A DNA stretch of 64,000 bases. It comes from an uncultured Hyphomonadaceae bacterium (GTDB taxonomy: Bacteria; Pseudomonadota; Alphaproteobacteria; Caulobacterales; Hyphomonadaceae). The stretch lies in NCBI GenBank assembly GCA_938084575.1, contig CALKFG010000007.1, forward strand, positions 62,001 to 126,000, in the 5' to 3' direction. Shown here piece after piece: positions 9,276 to 19,236 of the stretch. The translations under genes were made by a program, and so were the position numbers. The notes under the pieces were generated by a model, which did no database searches, had not been told where the DNA came from, and saw nothing but the letters and a program-made list of their open reading frames with translations. Position 1 is the first letter of the stretch. Every line of letters starts with the position of its first letter.

Positions 9276-10411
9276 CCGAGGCCACGACCGCTTTGTCAAA
9301 GACCGATTTTCGGTCTGGCCTGTCAGGCGCCTGCGACCGTATCCTGGCCCTCCAGCTTGCCAATGGCGCCATACCCTGGTTCGAGCATGGCCCCTGGGAC
9401 CCCTGGAATCATGTCGAATGCGCCATGGCCCTGTCGGTCATGGGAGAAAAACGAGCGGCCGAGGCAGCCTATCGGTTTCTTCATGACCGCCAGAAGCCGG
9501 ACGGCTCCTGGCTCGCCGACTATGGCAACGCTTTGCCCATGGCCGACCGTCTGCACATCGCCCGGGCGCCCGCACCGCAGTGTCACGACAGCAATTTTTC
9601 GGCCTATTGTGCCCTTGGGGTGCTGCACCATGCCCTCCGTTTCCACGATCGGGATTTTGCCTGCGATCACTGGCCCATGATCCAAAAGGCCATGCACTTT
9701 GTGCTCAGCCTGCAGAGCCCTCATGGCGACATTTCCTGGTCGTCCGAAGGGGCCGCAGACCCGACCAGCGATGATGCGCTGATCGCGGGCAACGCCTCGA
9801 TCTATAAGAGCCTGAGTGCTGCAGTCTGCCTTGCAGACTGGCTCGGTCAGCCGGCCGACGCCTGGCGCAGCAGCCGGCAAGCCCTGAAAAACGCGCTCTG
9901 CCATCAGCCCGACCGGTTCGACCGCCAGGGCAAGGACCGGTCCGCCTTCGCCATGGACTGGTATTATCCGGTCCTGAACGGGCTGCTGACGGGCGCCGCT
10001 GCCCGCCAGCGCCTGAGCGACGGGTGGTCCCGCTATGTCTCTGATGGGCGGGGCTGCCACTGTGTCGCCGATCAGCCCTGGGTCACTGTCGCCGAGACCT
10101 GCGAGCTGAGCATGTCCATGGCCGCAGCGGGTCTACGCCATCAGGCTGTCCAGATGTTTGAGAGACTGGCCCGATACAGCGATGCCGGGGGAGTCTACTG
10201 GATGGGCTGGCAATATGACGAGCGGATCCTCTGGCCGGTGGAACAGCCCGGCTGGACCCAGGCCGCCGCCATACTGGCCGCCGATGTGCTGTATGGATCA
10301 GCCGTGACAAGCGATCTTCTGATCGCTCAGGACGGGGATATCCGTCGCAAGACCCTGAGGCTGGCCACGGCCTCCAGCTCCTCGAACCCGCCCGACCGAA
10401 GCGCCAGCTGA
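9272..10411 (+). CDS. Prenyltransferase/squalene-oxidase-repeat (alpha-alpha toroid) protein
   Basis: This 379-residue protein contains repeated QxxDGSW/W-type elements (LQLANGAIPWF, RQKPDGSWLADYG, LQSPHGDISW) typical of the alpha/alpha-toroid fold of terpenoid cyclases and prenyltransferase beta subunits. No DxDD or DxDDTA cyclase acid motif is obvious, so catalysis as a cyclase is uncertain. It is coupled to the upstream methyltransferase by an ATGA overlap. Its last 85 bp overlap the convergent methyltransferase gene, an unusually long convergent overlap. It may act on, or simply bind, an isoprenoid-linked substrate of the adjacent glycosyltransferase. Confidence 0.65.
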   Translation: MTEATTALSKTDFRSGLSGACDRILALQLANGAIPWFEHGPWDPWNHVECAMALSVMGEKRAAEAAYRFLHDRQKPDGSWLADYGNALPMADRLHIARAPAPQCHDSNFSAYCALGVLHHALRFHDRDFACDHWPMIQKAMHFVLSLQSPHGDISWSSEGAADPTSDDALIAGNASIYKSLSAAVCLADWLGQPADAWRSSRQALKNALCHQPDRFDRQGKDRSAFAMDWYYPVLNGLLTGAAARQRLSDGWSRYVSDGRGCHCVADQPWVTVAETCELSMSMAAAGLRHQAVQMFERLARYSDAGGVYWMGWQYDERILWPVEQPGWTQAAAILAADVLYGSAVTSDLLIAQDGDIRRKTLRLATASSSSNPPDRSAS

Positions 10412-10947
10412 TATATCTCGAAGGGGGGGCGGCCACCGTCTGCGGGGTCGGGAAAGACATCGTGAATGGCCAGAAGGCCTTCCAGCGCCAGGTGCGGGAC
10501 CCATCCGCGATAGTCATTCAGCGCATGTTCCATTGTGTGACCGCCATCAATGAACAGGAAGCTCAGCGGCGTCTGCCAGGCCTTTGACACCACATTGGAG
10601 GGGCCGATCACGGGGATGACGGTCTCTTCCAGTTGCGCCAGGCGCAGCGTCCGGCGCAGGCTTGGCAGGCTGTCGAGGGCGCCAGCCTCCGCATCCCAGA
10701 GATCCGGGTCATGCCAGTCCCAACCGGGCTGGTTTTCTTCTGACCCCCGGTGATGATCAACCGCGAATAAGACACTGCCAGAGTCTCTGCAGGCGGTGCC
10801 GATATACAGCGCCGACTTGCCGCAATAGGTGCCAATTTCGGCGCAGGCTCCCCGCTGAGCGGCGCGGCGCGCATGCCGGTACAGGCAAGCGCCTTCATCC
10901 TCCCGCAGGAAGCCTTTCACGCAACTGGGGTCGATGGGCAGATCCAT
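10327..10947 (-). CDS. Class I SAM-dependent methyltransferase (Methyltransf_24-like)
   Basis: This is a 206-residue protein. The motif GACAEIGTYCGKSALYIG is the SAM-binding motif I variant seen in Methyltransf_24 and cephalosporin-hydroxylase-like proteins. VLFAVDHHRG and FLFIDGGHTMEHALND supply the acidic loop and the putative metal-binding residues, and LLAIHDVFPDP follows. It is encoded on the opposite strand to the GT4 set, with its 3' end inside the cyclase-like gene. It probably belongs functionally to the same pathway. The substrate is unknown. Confidence 0.75.
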   Translation of the reverse strand: MDLPIDPSCVKGFLREDEGACLYRHARRAAQRGACAEIGTYCGKSALYIGTACRDSGSVLFAVDHHRGSEENQPGWDWHDPDLWDAEAGALDSLPSLRRTLRLAQLEETVIPVIGPSNVVSKAWQTPLSFLFIDGGHTMEHALNDYRGWVPHLALEGLLAIHDVFPDPADGGRPPFEIYQLALRSGGFEELEAVASLRVLRRISPS

Positions 10948-11087
10948 TTCAACATCCTTTCTCTCGGACGACCGATGTCGCTGGCCCGGCCAGGGGATGG
11001 CCCGCGCGCCGATCCCGGCCCGCAGGTCTCCGGTCTGGTCGGGCTCAGGCCAGGCCGGCCCGGTCTGGGGCGCCGTGGGCCCGCCGG

Positions 11088-11717
11088 CTAGGCGACAAGG
11101 GTCGCCTCGGTTGCCGACCGGATGTCAGCCTCGGAAACGCCCGGCGCGATCTCGACAATCTTCAGCCCGCCGGCGACGACATCAAACACGCCCAGATCGG
11201 TGATGATGCGGTCAATCACGGCCTTACCGGTCAGCGGCAGACGACAGGTTTTGAGCAGTTTCGGATCGCCGGATCGCGACGTGTGATCGGTGATCACGAT
11301 ACAGCGCTTGACCCCGGCCACGAGGTCCATGGCGCCGCCCATCCCCTTCACCATCTTTCCCGGGATCATCCAATTGGCCAGATCACCGGTTTCAGACACT
11401 TCCATCGCCCCGAGTATGGACAGGTCAATATGCCCGCCACGGATCATGGCAAAACTGGTCGCGCTGTCGAAGAAACTCGACCGTGGCAGCGTGGTAATGG
11501 TCTGCTTGCCGGCATTGATCAGGTCCGGGTCGACCTCGTTTTCCTGAGGGAACGGCCCCATGCCAAGCATGCCATTCTCGCTTTGCAGCGTCACGTCGAC
11601 CCCGTCGGGAATGTGATTGGCGACGCGCGTGGGAATTCCGATTCCAAGGTTCACATAGAACCCGTCTTCAAGTTCCTGGGCGGCGCGTCTGGCCATGTCA
11701 TCTCTGGTCCAGGGCAT
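11088..11717 (-). CDS. 3-oxoacid CoA-transferase subunit B
   Basis: This 209-residue beta subunit moves CoA between a donor acyl-CoA (usually succinyl-CoA) and a 3-oxoacid such as acetoacetate. The N-terminal [11 protein letters not shown] and the [10 protein letters not shown] motif carry the expected catalytic glutamate (SENG). The conserved [14 protein letters not shown] and [10 protein letters not shown] blocks follow. It overlaps the A-subunit gene by 1 bp (TGATG), which implies coupled translation in one heteromeric enzyme. Whether the substrate is acetoacetate, adipate or another oxoacid cannot be decided from the sequence. Confidence 0.9.
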   Translation of the reverse strand: MPWTRDDMARRAAQELEDGFYVNLGIGIPTRVANHIPDGVDVTLQSENGMLGMGPFPQENEVDPDLINAGKQTITTLPRSSFFDSATSFAMIRGGHIDLSILGAMEVSETGDLANWMIPGKMVKGMGGAMDLVAGVKRCIVITDHTSRSGDPKLLKTCRLPLTGKAVIDRIITDLGVFDVVAGGLKIVEIAPGVSEADIRSATEATLVA

Positions 11718-12418
11718 CAGGCCGGCTCCGCTGTGGTTCTCTGTTCAATACGCTTTTCATGCGGCCCCTGCAGGAGACGCTGAACATAAATGCCCGGCGT
11801 ATGGATGTGGTCAGGGTCGAGCGCGCCGGTCGGGACGATCCGGTCGACTTCGGCAATGGTCACCCTGCCGGCGGTCGCCATGACCGGATTAAAATTCCGC
11901 GCCGTCTTATTATAAATCAAATTGCCCTGATGGTCCCCAACATCGGCCTTGACGATTGCAAGGTCGGCCACCAGGCCCGTTTCGAGAATATAGGTCTCTC
12001 CATTGAAGACCTTTTGGTCCTTGCCGTCGGCAATCACCGTTCCGACACCCGTCTTGGTGTAAAAACCGGGAATGCCGGCCCCACCTGCGCGACATCGTTC
12101 CGCCAGCGTTCCTTGCGGATTGAACTCTAATTCCAGTTCGCCTGACAGGTATTGCCGCTCAAATTCCTTGTTCTCGCCGACATAGGAACTGACCATTTTC
12201 CGGATCTGGCGGTTCTCAAGCAGCAGGCCCAGACCAAAACCATCAACACCGGCATTGTTCGATATGACCGTGAGATCCTTGACCCCCAGTTCCCGCAGGG
12301 CGGCAATGCAGAGCTCTGGAATACCGCATAATCCAAAGCCACCGGACATCACCGTCATGCCATCGAATGCCACATCTTCCAGCGCCATTAGTGCACTGTC
12401 ACAGATTTTACCAAGCAT
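11717..12418 (-). CDS. 3-oxoacid CoA-transferase subunit A
   Basis: This 233-residue alpha subunit has the [10 protein letters not shown] motif near residue 25, and the [14 protein letters not shown] and [16 protein letters not shown] stretches that mark family I CoA-transferase A subunits. It lies directly upstream of subunit B. The 203 bp between it and the divergent crotonase gene is the likely promoter region for both directions, although I see no clear operator there. Together with the adjacent crotonase and acyl-CoA dehydrogenase it suggests a small fatty or keto acid degradation block at the edge of the PGC. Confidence 0.9.
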   Translation of the reverse strand: MLGKICDSALMALEDVAFDGMTVMSGGFGLCGIPELCIAALRELGVKDLTVISNNAGVDGFGLGLLLENRQIRKMVSSYVGENKEFERQYLSGELELEFNPQGTLAERCRAGGAGIPGFYTKTGVGTVIADGKDQKVFNGETYILETGLVADLAIVKADVGDHQGNLIYNKTARNFNPVMATAGRVTIAEVDRIVPTGALDPDHIHTPGIYVQRLLQGPHEKRIEQRTTAEPA

Positions 12419-12621
12419 GGGGCGTGACTCTCATTCTCCAGACCGCGTTTCTACCCGTCTGGTTTTCGCTGGCAACCCCCGCAAGCGCCTGGTTCCGCCG
12501 GGCCCAGAGACGTCCGGCCCGCGCTTACCAAGCCCGAGACCTCCCCCCGTCCAGGCGGGAGAGAGGCTGGACGGGTTTGGTCGTCTGCGTCATAGACGAA
12601 GCGCGCAAGAGGAGTAGAAGC

Positions 12622-13425
12622 ATGAGTGACCGCATCCGAGTTGAGATCCATCAGGGCGTCGCCGATGTGCGTCTTGTGCGGTCCGACAAAATGAATGCCC
12701 TCGACAATGCGATGTTCGAAGCTCTGATCGATACCGCCAAAACCCTTGAGGACACGCCCGAGGTGCGCTGCGTTGTCCTGTCCGGAGAAGGTCGGGCCTT
12801 TTGTGCCGGGCTCGACATGCAAAGCTTCGGCGCCATGGCCAGTGGTGCAGGAAACGGTGTTGGCCGGGTCCCTCTCGCCCATCGGACACATGGGCTTACA
12901 AACCGCCCGCAGCAAGCCGTCTGGGGCTGGCGCTCATTGCGGGTCCCTGTCATCGCCGCCGTGCACGGCGTGGCACTGGGCGGCGGCTTTCAGGTCATGC
13001 TGGGAGCAGACATCCGCATTACGCATCCTGACACCAAACTCTCAATCCTCGAAGTGAAATGGGGGCTGGTCCCGGACATGGGATCCACAGCGATCATGCG
13101 CAATCTTGCCCGCGACGACGTCGTGCGGGAATTGACCTATACAGGCCGGATATTTTCAGGTCGCGAGGCGCTTGATCTCGGGTTCGCAACCCGGGTCTCA
13201 GAGACTCCCCTTGAGGATGCCCTCTCGCTGGCCAGAGACATTGCCGGGCGCAGCCCGGATGCCGTGCAGGCCGCCAAACGGTTGTATAATGGCGTGACCG
13301 ATCAAGACACAGCCGGCGCCCTGCTGGCCGAATCTGAAATTCAGGACGGGCTGATTGGCCGCCCCAACCAGATTGAAGCGATTATGGCGGGCATGGAAAA
13401 CCGCCTGGGTCATTTTGTTGATTAA
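12622..13425 (+). CDS. Crotonase / enoyl-CoA hydratase family protein
   Basis: This 267-residue crotonase-fold enzyme carries the oxyanion-hole segments VVLSGEGRAFCAGLDM and AAVHGVALGGGFQVMLGADIRI. The start is ATG 12622, preceded by a good Shine-Dalgarno (aagaggag); the reading frame is open further upstream but that part is non-coding. The usual paired catalytic glutamates of classical enoyl-CoA hydratase are not certain, so isomerase or hydrolase activity is possible. It is 12 bp upstream of the acyl-CoA dehydrogenase gene, so the two are surely co-transcribed and probably work in beta-oxidation. Confidence 0.85.
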   Translation: MSDRIRVEIHQGVADVRLVRSDKMNALDNAMFEALIDTAKTLEDTPEVRCVVLSGEGRAFCAGLDMQSFGAMASGAGNGVGRVPLAHRTHGLTNRPQQAVWGWRSLRVPVIAAVHGVALGGGFQVMLGADIRITHPDTKLSILEVKWGLVPDMGSTAIMRNLARDDVVRELTYTGRIFSGREALDLGFATRVSETPLEDALSLARDIAGRSPDAVQAAKRLYNGVTDQDTAGALLAESEIQDGLIGRPNQIEAIMAGMENRLGHFVD

Positions 13426-13437
13426 AGGGCCGAGATC

Positions 13438-15207
13438 ATGACCTATACGGCACCCGTCGAAGACATCGCCTTTATCCTTGAGGACGTTGTGCAGATCGGC
13501 CAGCTTTCCGGCAGCACAGCTTTTCCCGACTATGATCCGGACCTGTTGATGCCGGTACTGGAAGAAGCCGGAAAGCTTGCCCAGAATATTCTTGCCCCCC
13601 TAAATGCCCTGGGCGATGCAACAGGCTGTAGCCTTACCCCTAATGGCGTTATCTCTGCCCCCGGGTTCAGAGATGCCTATCAGGCCTTTCGTGAGGGGGG
13701 ATGGATGGGCCTTTCTGTGCCATCCGAATTTGGTGGCCAGGGATTGCCCAGAAGCCTTGCGCTTGGGGTCATGGAACTCATGCATGGCGCAAACATGGCC
13801 TTTGCCCTCTGCCCGATGCTGAGCTTCGGCGCGATTGAAGCCCTGCTGGCTCATGGCACAGAGGACCAGAAACAAACTTATCTGCCGAAGCTTGTTAGTG
13901 GCGAATGGACCGGCACCATGAACCTGACCGAACCACAGGCAGGATCGGATGTCGGGGCTTTAAAGACCCGCGCGACCCCAGACCCCGACGGCTCGTTCCG
14001 TCTTACGGGACAGAAAATCTATATCACCTGGGGCGATCACGATCTTACCGATAACATCATCCACCTGGTCCTGGCACGCCTGCCCGACGCACCGCCGGGC
14101 TCGGCGGGCATTTCTCTTTTTCTCTGCCCGAAATTCCTGCCGGGCCCAGACGGAGACGCAGGGGAACGAAATTCGGTGAACTGTATCGGCCTCGAGAACA
14201 AGCTTGGTATTCACGCCAGTCCAACTTGCGTCATGGACTATGATGGCGCCCAGGCATGGCTTCTTGGACAGCCCAATCGCGGGCTCGCCGCCATGTTCAC
14301 TATGATGAACTCGGCCCGGCTCAATGTCGGGCTCGAGGGCGTCGGCGTTGGCGAAGCCGCCTGCCAGGCCGCCTTTGCTTATGCCCAGGACCGCAAACAA
14401 GGCAGGGTAGAGGGCGTCAATGGGCCCGCCCCTATTCTGCATCATGCTGATGTCCGGCGCACACTGATGACCATGCGGGCGAAAGTTCAGGCGGCGCGGG
14501 CGATTTGTCTGGCCTGCGGAATGGCCGCCGACAGGGCTCTGGCTGCTGAAACAGCTGAAGACCGCGAGGCTGCGCGCTTACGCGAGGAATTGCTGACTCC
14601 AATTGCGAAAGCCTGGTCAACCGATATCGGTGTCGAAACGGCCAGTCTGGGCGTCCAGATTCATGGTGGCATGGGCTTCATGAACGAAACTCTGGCCGCT
14701 CAACTTTACAGGGATTCCCGGATTGCCCCGATTTATGAGGGCACGAACGGGATTCAGGCAATCGACCTGGCCGGCCGGAAACTGGCAATGAAGGATGGGG
14801 CCGCAATCAGCACGATGCTGGATGATATTCGCGGAGTAATCCGCCAGGCCCGAGAAACCAATGACCCTCAGCTGGTACAGATTGCAACACGCCTCGATGA
14901 CGCCACGCACGCCCTGCGCGACTGCACCGACTGGATGCGGGCGGCTATGCAGGAAGATCGGGAAACGGCTTTGGCCAGCGCGACAGCGTATCTCCGTCTT
15001 GCCGGCGATGTCATCGGTGGACACTATCTGGCCATCTCGGCCCTGAGGGGCCGACACCTTGAGGGCACCCGGCGTGGTCGCACTCTGGCGCTGGCAGGCT
15101 TTTATGCTGAAACCTGCCTTGCAGAAGCGCCTGGCCGCGTCGCCGGTATTAAACAGGGTGGCGCCGCCGCTCTGCGCGAAAGCGAAGCGGTTTTCGGCCT
15201 GACCTGA
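13438..15207 (+). CDS. Acyl-CoA dehydrogenase, large (about 590-residue) C-terminally extended type
   Basis: This 589-residue flavoprotein forms the C2-C3 double bond of an acyl-CoA. It has MNLTEPQAGSDVGALKT and GQKIYITWGDHDLTDN in the middle domain and GMGFMNETLAAQLYRDSRI followed by IYEGTNGIQAIDLAGRKL near residue 430. The C-terminal extension of more than 120 residues puts it in the DmdC-like subgroup rather than the 380-residue short-chain enzymes. It follows the crotonase gene. It is convergent with hemA across 86 bp with no strong terminator. Confidence 0.88.
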   Translation: MTYTAPVEDIAFILEDVVQIGQLSGSTAFPDYDPDLLMPVLEEAGKLAQNILAPLNALGDATGCSLTPNGVISAPGFRDAYQAFREGGWMGLSVPSEFGGQGLPRSLALGVMELMHGANMAFALCPMLSFGAIEALLAHGTEDQKQTYLPKLVSGEWTGTMNLTEPQAGSDVGALKTRATPDPDGSFRLTGQKIYITWGDHDLTDNIIHLVLARLPDAPPGSAGISLFLCPKFLPGPDGDAGERNSVNCIGLENKLGIHASPTCVMDYDGAQAWLLGQPNRGLAAMFTMMNSARLNVGLEGVGVGEAACQAAFAYAQDRKQGRVEGVNGPAPILHHADVRRTLMTMRAKVQAARAICLACGMAADRALAAETAEDREAARLREELLTPIAKAWSTDIGVETASLGVQIHGGMGFMNETLAAQLYRDSRIAPIYEGTNGIQAIDLAGRKLAMKDGAAISTMLDDIRGVIRQARETNDPQLVQIATRLDDATHALRDCTDWMRAAMQEDRETALASATAYLRLAGDVIGGHYLAISALRGRHLEGTRRGRTLALAGFYAETCLAEAPGRVAGIKQGGAAALRESEAVFGLT

Positions 15208-15293
15208 GCCTGATCACAATCAGTACCGCTCTATCCAGACCAGCGTGCTGAACCGGACCACTTCGCACCCGCCTACAGGACCCTTACCGGGTT

Positions 15294-16514
15294 TCAGGCG
15301 GCGTCAGACACACGGGACAAGGCACACTGTGACCAGATCTCTGAGAGCGCCTCAACAAGATGCTCTATATCGGCATCACTGTGAACGGGTGAGGGCGTGA
15401 TCCTCAGGCGCTCCGTTCCCTTGGGCACAGTTGGATAATTGATCGGCTGAACATAGATGCCATGGGTTTCCATCAGCCAGTCACTGATACGTTTGCAATG
15501 AATTGGATTACCGACCATCACCGGCACGATATGACTGGGATTTTCGAGCGTTGGGATCCCGATTGCCCGAAGCCGGTGACGGACCTTTTGAACGCGATCT
15601 TTCTGCTGGTCCCGTTCAATCTGGCTCTCTTTGAGATGGCGAATACTGGCGCGGGCCCCTGCCGCAACAGCCGGCGGCAAAGCCGTCGTGAAAATAAATC
15701 CTGAAGCAAAACTGCGGATAAAGTCACACAAGGCCTCTGAGGCCGCAATATAACCGCCAACGACTCCAAAGGCTTTCGCCAGCGTCCCCTCAATGACGGT
15801 CAGGCGGTCCATCAACCCTTCGCGTTCGGCGACACCGCCCCCGCGAGCCCCGTAAAGACCAACACCGTGGACTTCATCCAGATATGTCATCGCACCATAT
15901 TTGTCGGCAACATCGCAAATCTCTTTAATCGGTGCGATATCGCCATCCATGGAATAAACGCTCTCAAAGGCGATCAGCTTTGGTACGTCAGGGTCAAGAG
16001 CACTAAGCTGGCGCTCAAGATCCGCCACATCATTATGCTTGAACACCTTGCAGGTCGCGCGCGAATGCCGGATCCCCTCAATCATGGACGCGTGGTTCAA
16101 AGCGTCCGACAGGACAACACAATTGGGCAGGCGGGACGCCAGTGTGCTGAGACCCGCCCAATTCGACACATAACCAGAGGTGAAGAGCAGCGCCGCTTCC
16201 TTGCCGTGCAGGTCCGCCAATTCCTGCTCTAAGAGCACATGGTAATGATTGGTCCCGGAAATGTTGCGTGTCCCACCGGCACCTGCGCCACATTTTTCGA
16301 GCGCTTCATGCATGGCAGCCAGGACCTTAGGATGCTGCCCCATGCCCAAATAATCATTAGAGCACCAGACCGTAACATCTTTCTGTCCGGTGGCGCCATG
16401 ATAGGAGGCTGCCGGGAAAGTCCCGGACTTGCGCTCGAGATCGGCAAAAACCCTGTAATTGCCTTCGTCTTTCAACGCGGCGAGCTCCTGCTTGAAGAAT
16501 GCCTGATAATCCAT
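15294..16514 (-). CDS. hemA: 5-aminolevulinate synthase
   Basis: This is a 406-residue PLP enzyme. It condenses glycine and succinyl-CoA to 5-aminolevulinate, the first step of alphaproteobacterial (C4-pathway) tetrapyrrole synthesis. It begins [11 protein letters not shown]. It contains [41 protein letters not shown], and the PLP-lysine segment [15 protein letters not shown]. It is the last gene of the long bchF-to-hemA run, 1 bp after puhE. This links precursor supply to pigment and reaction-centre genes, as in other proteobacterial PGCs. Confidence 0.96.
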   Translation of the reverse strand: MDYQAFFKQELAALKDEGNYRVFADLERKSGTFPAASYHGATGQKDVTVWCSNDYLGMGQHPKVLAAMHEALEKCGAGAGGTRNISGTNHYHVLLEQELADLHGKEAALLFTSGYVSNWAGLSTLASRLPNCVVLSDALNHASMIEGIRHSRATCKVFKHNDVADLERQLSALDPDVPKLIAFESVYSMDGDIAPIKEICDVADKYGAMTYLDEVHGVGLYGARGGGVAEREGLMDRLTVIEGTLAKAFGVVGGYIAASEALCDFIRSFASGFIFTTALPPAVAAGARASIRHLKESQIERDQQKDRVQKVRHRLRAIGIPTLENPSHIVPVMVGNPIHCKRISDWLMETHGIYVQPINYPTVPKGTERLRITPSPVHSDADIEHLVEALSEIWSQCALSRVSDAA

Positions 16515-16515
16515 G

Positions 16516-17319
16516 TCAGCCCCTCCAGTTTCTGGTTTTTGGTTTTACGCCAAGGTTCTGACGCGCTGGTTTAATTGCCCATTCCCAGAATAAGGGATCA
16601 GGCATTGGTAAGACGAGTGCCCAGTGCTCAAGCACGGCAAGCGTCGTGATGGCGGCCAGCAAAAGCAGGCCTGCTGAATGGAAGGACCCAGGCTCAAAGC
16701 CCACGGCTTGCCAGAAAAGCACCGCGGCAACCGCTGTCACACCGATAATAGCCAGCCGGAAAACGCTTCCCGGGGGCTGACGGCTGAAATAGGTCGAGAG
16801 GTAGTTCAGACGCTCCGGAAGAAATTTGTCGACGATATTGGGCGCCCCGGTGAAGACGACCAGCTTTGAGCTCAGCCGCATGCCCCATAGAAGCATGAAC
16901 GTCCAGGCTGCGTACTGATTGGCGGCATCCCAGCTCAGCACCAGGATCAAACCCGCGTGCATAGCAATCCCTAGTTCATGGTGCAGCACCACGCCGGCGG
17001 CGGCAAGAAAGCGGCGCCCCGGCGGAAGCCCATGCGGACAGGCCCGCTTTGATGGCCCGGTAATATAACCGAGTAAAAACATGACCTCATGCCACGCCCA
17101 GAGCATTATTCCACATGCAAAACCGGCATAAGCTGCCATGACACCGGTCTGGTCACGTAAACTGAGCAGCCCCATCGTCGCGCCGATCAGGATCGCCGTC
17201 GCGCCCAAAGCCGTCCATTTATGAGTCCGCGCCGACCGCCCGATAAGCCACAATATGGCCCCGGTACTGAGCCACCAGATCAAGGCAGCAAAGAGAATTG
17301 GCTGAACGACAGTGACCAT
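16516..17319 (-). CDS. puhE: Photosynthetic complex assembly protein PuhE
   Basis: This is a 267-residue polytopic membrane protein (about seven hydrophobic segments) of the PuhE / DUF3623 family, found next to acsF in PGCs and needed for normal reaction-centre and BChl accumulation. The motifs [19 protein letters not shown] and a His-rich [12 protein letters not shown] segment are visible. I chose ATG 17319; the frame is open upstream, but those codons run back into acsF. The gene sits 8 bp after acsF and 1 bp before hemA. Its biochemical role is unknown. Confidence 0.9.
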   Translation of the reverse strand: MVTVVQPILFAALIWWLSTGAILWLIGRSARTHKWTALGATAILIGATMGLLSLRDQTGVMAAYAGFACGIMLWAWHEVMFLLGYITGPSKRACPHGLPPGRRFLAAAGVVLHHELGIAMHAGLILVLSWDAANQYAAWTFMLLWGMRLSSKLVVFTGAPNIVDKFLPERLNYLSTYFSRQPPGSVFRLAIIGVTAVAAVLFWQAVGFEPGSFHSAGLLLLAAITTLAVLEHWALVLPMPDPLFWEWAIKPARQNLGVKPKTRNWRG

Positions 17320-17327
17320 GGTTGCAC

Positions 17328-18422
17328 CTACCAAACCGGCTGCAACCGGGTTGTTTCCGGCAGGGTATTCTTGCGAGTGGGCAGGAAGAACAGACCGACA
17401 AAGGTCACCGCAACCCTCAGGCTCAGAGCCTTGCGCTTGATCCAGCCCCAAGCACCGGTGCCCTGAAGGTCATCAATCCGATCAGACAGGTGCCTCAGGC
17501 GTTCCAATTTGTCGAAGAATTTCGGATTTTCCAGATCAATTTCGACCGGAAAAACCTGCCGGGCAATCTCGTTACATGTCTGGAAGACCTCAAAATCATA
17601 CGCCGTAGGATCGACGCCGAGCGCAGCATGAAAAGCCGGGCGTTTATGATCGCGGATGTACATGGTGGCATAAACCGCCAGCAGGAAAAAGCGGATCCAG
17701 AGCTTGTTACCCCCCTTCAGAAGATGCGGATTGGCACGGAGAATCATGGCGAAAGCCTCACCATGACGGAACTCATCATTGCACCATTTTTCGAACCATT
17801 TGAAGATTGGATGGAACCGGAATTCAGGATGCTTTTCAAGTTGCCGGAAAATCGTGATGTAGCGCGCATATCCGATCTTCTCGGACAGATAGACGCTGTA
17901 GAAAATATATTTCGGTTTGAAGAAGGTGTATTTCTTGGTCCGAGTCAGGAAGCCGAGATCAACCCCGATTCCGAAATCCTTAAGCACAAAATTGATAAAC
18001 CCGGCATGGCGGGCCTCGTCCCGGCTCATCAGCTTGAACAATTGCTTCATATCCGGATTTTCAACCTGACGGACGATTTCACGGTACAGAATGCACCCTG
18101 AAAACTCTGATGTCAGGGAGCTGACGAGAAAATCGACGAACTCGGTCCGGAGCTCGGGCGACAGCGTCCCGAGAATATTGTCAAACTCATCAGTGCGCTT
18201 GAAGTGGCCCTTATTCGGATCGGACTCCATTTCCGCGATCAGGGCATCCCATTCGCCCCGGATGGCAGAAATATCAATCTTGTCCATCTCCTCGAAATCC
18301 GTGGTGTAAAAGCGCGGACTGAGCATCGTCTCTTCCAGAGCCGACGCATTGGTGTCGAATGCGGATTCTTCCGAGGCGATATAATCGCTGATCTGCTCAG
18401 CCCCAAGTGTAGCGGTTGTCAT
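17328..18422 (-). CDS. acsF: Mg-protoporphyrin IX monomethyl ester oxidative cyclase (aerobic, AcsF)
   Basis: This 364-residue diiron enzyme forms the isocyclic ring E using O2. The iron-binding carboxylate/histidine motifs are visible: [21 protein letters not shown] (ExxH) and [14 protein letters not shown] (ExxH). It starts at ATG 18422, 2 bp after the preceding 104-residue ORF. No oxygen-independent BchE is present in this window, so ring-E closure here should need oxygen. That fits an aerobic or facultatively aerobic phototroph. Confidence 0.96.
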   Translation of the reverse strand: MTTATLGAEQISDYIASEESAFDTNASALEETMLSPRFYTTDFEEMDKIDISAIRGEWDALIAEMESDPNKGHFKRTDEFDNILGTLSPELRTEFVDFLVSSLTSEFSGCILYREIVRQVENPDMKQLFKLMSRDEARHAGFINFVLKDFGIGVDLGFLTRTKKYTFFKPKYIFYSVYLSEKIGYARYITIFRQLEKHPEFRFHPIFKWFEKWCNDEFRHGEAFAMILRANPHLLKGGNKLWIRFFLLAVYATMYIRDHKRPAFHAALGVDPTAYDFEVFQTCNEIARQVFPVEIDLENPKFFDKLERLRHLSDRIDDLQGTGAWGWIKRKALSLRVAVTFVGLFFLPTRKNTLPETTRLQPVW

Positions 18423-18424
18423 GG

Positions 18425-18739
18425 TTAAAGCCTTCCTTCACTGAAGCTGACTTCATAGAGCTCGGTCAGATTGAACATGGCCTGCAGGCGCACCCAGGCG
18501 CGCTCAAACCGGTTGGCGCGCGTAACGGTCGCCTCACGACGGACAACAAGTCCCTGGCCAAAGGGCACGCTAAGCGGAGCGCCATGGACCAGGACTTTGT
18601 CCCCGATGCCCGGCTCAATTCCGTGATCAAGCTCAACATGGGCCTCAAGAGACTCATAAGTGTGCTCAACCCGGATCGTGCAGGGAATGGTGAAGCGGGT
18701 TGCTTTTTCAAAGTGCGTCTTTGTTTTGACGTGTATCAT
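18425..18739 (-). CDS. Conserved PGC protein of unknown function between puhC and acsF
   Basis: This soluble 104-residue protein is predicted to be mostly beta-strand in the middle ([41 protein letters not shown] is split by short loops), with a helical C-terminus ([22 protein letters not shown]). It is coupled to puhC by an ATGA overlap and lies 2 bp before acsF. Small ORFs occupy this slot in other proteobacterial PGCs. No enzymatic motif is seen. The AcsF neighbourhood suggests a role with the cyclase, but that is inference. Confidence 0.8.
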   Translation of the reverse strand: MIHVKTKTHFEKATRFTIPCTIRVEHTYESLEAHVELDHGIEPGIGDKVLVHGAPLSVPFGQGLVVRREATVTRANRFERAWVRLQAMFNLTELYEVSFSEGRL

Positions 18740-19224
18740 ACAGTTTCCCCCGCGATCGGAAGCAAAGCTTCGAACTCACCTTTATTCGCGTCACCAAAGG
18801 CCTCAAGCGCGAGCCGTTTACCGGTACTCGGATCCTCGAGGAGAAGGCGACCACGATCGGTTCGAATGAGGTTGAAGGGCGGCGCCGCACTGATCCCCAT
18901 TTCGCGCCGGTCATAGGCCAACGCGCGAACCGCCGTGCGCACAAAGCCGCCGGCACCGGGCGCCCAGATTCGAATGACTTCGCCTGTGCCGAAATCAGAT
19001 GCAATCACAGCACCATCGTCCCGGTCGCTAAATGTCAGCACCAGCGAGTCGGTTGCTGTGCCCCCAAGGTCGCGGCTCGCCCCAATGCCTGTCAGGGTTA
19101 CAAAACCCGTTGCAAGAACGGCAAAGACCACCAGCAAACCACATGCCATCAGCAAAGGCTTTGGCGGGCGTTCATCGTGATGATGGCCCTGCTGGGCAGC
19201 AGATGAAGCGGCAGGTCTCGACAT
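18736..19224 (-). CDS. puhC: Photosynthetic complex assembly protein PuhC
   Basis: This is a 162-residue protein with a short cytoplasmic His-rich N-terminus, one membrane helix (about residues 24-46) and a periplasmic domain of about 110 residues containing SLVLTFSDRDDGAVIASDFGTGE. PuhC promotes assembly or reorganisation of the RC-LH1 core. A clear AGGAG Shine-Dalgarno lies before ATG 19224. Its stop overlaps the next ORF (ATGA). It is 12 bp downstream of puhB. Confidence 0.92.
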   Translation of the reverse strand: MSRPAASSAAQQGHHHDERPPKPLLMACGLLVVFAVLATGFVTLTGIGASRDLGGTATDSLVLTFSDRDDGAVIASDFGTGEVIRIWAPGAGGFVRTAVRALAYDRREMGISAAPPFNLIRTDRGRLLLEDPSTGKRLALEAFGDANKGEFEALLPIAGETV

Positions 19225-19236
19225 TTGTCTTTCTCC

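Noticed and set aside
15210-15223. FNR-like palindrome CTGAT-CACA-ATCAG
   Set aside because: It lies downstream of two convergent stop codons, away from any promoter, and both outer bases differ from the consensus. It is probably chance.
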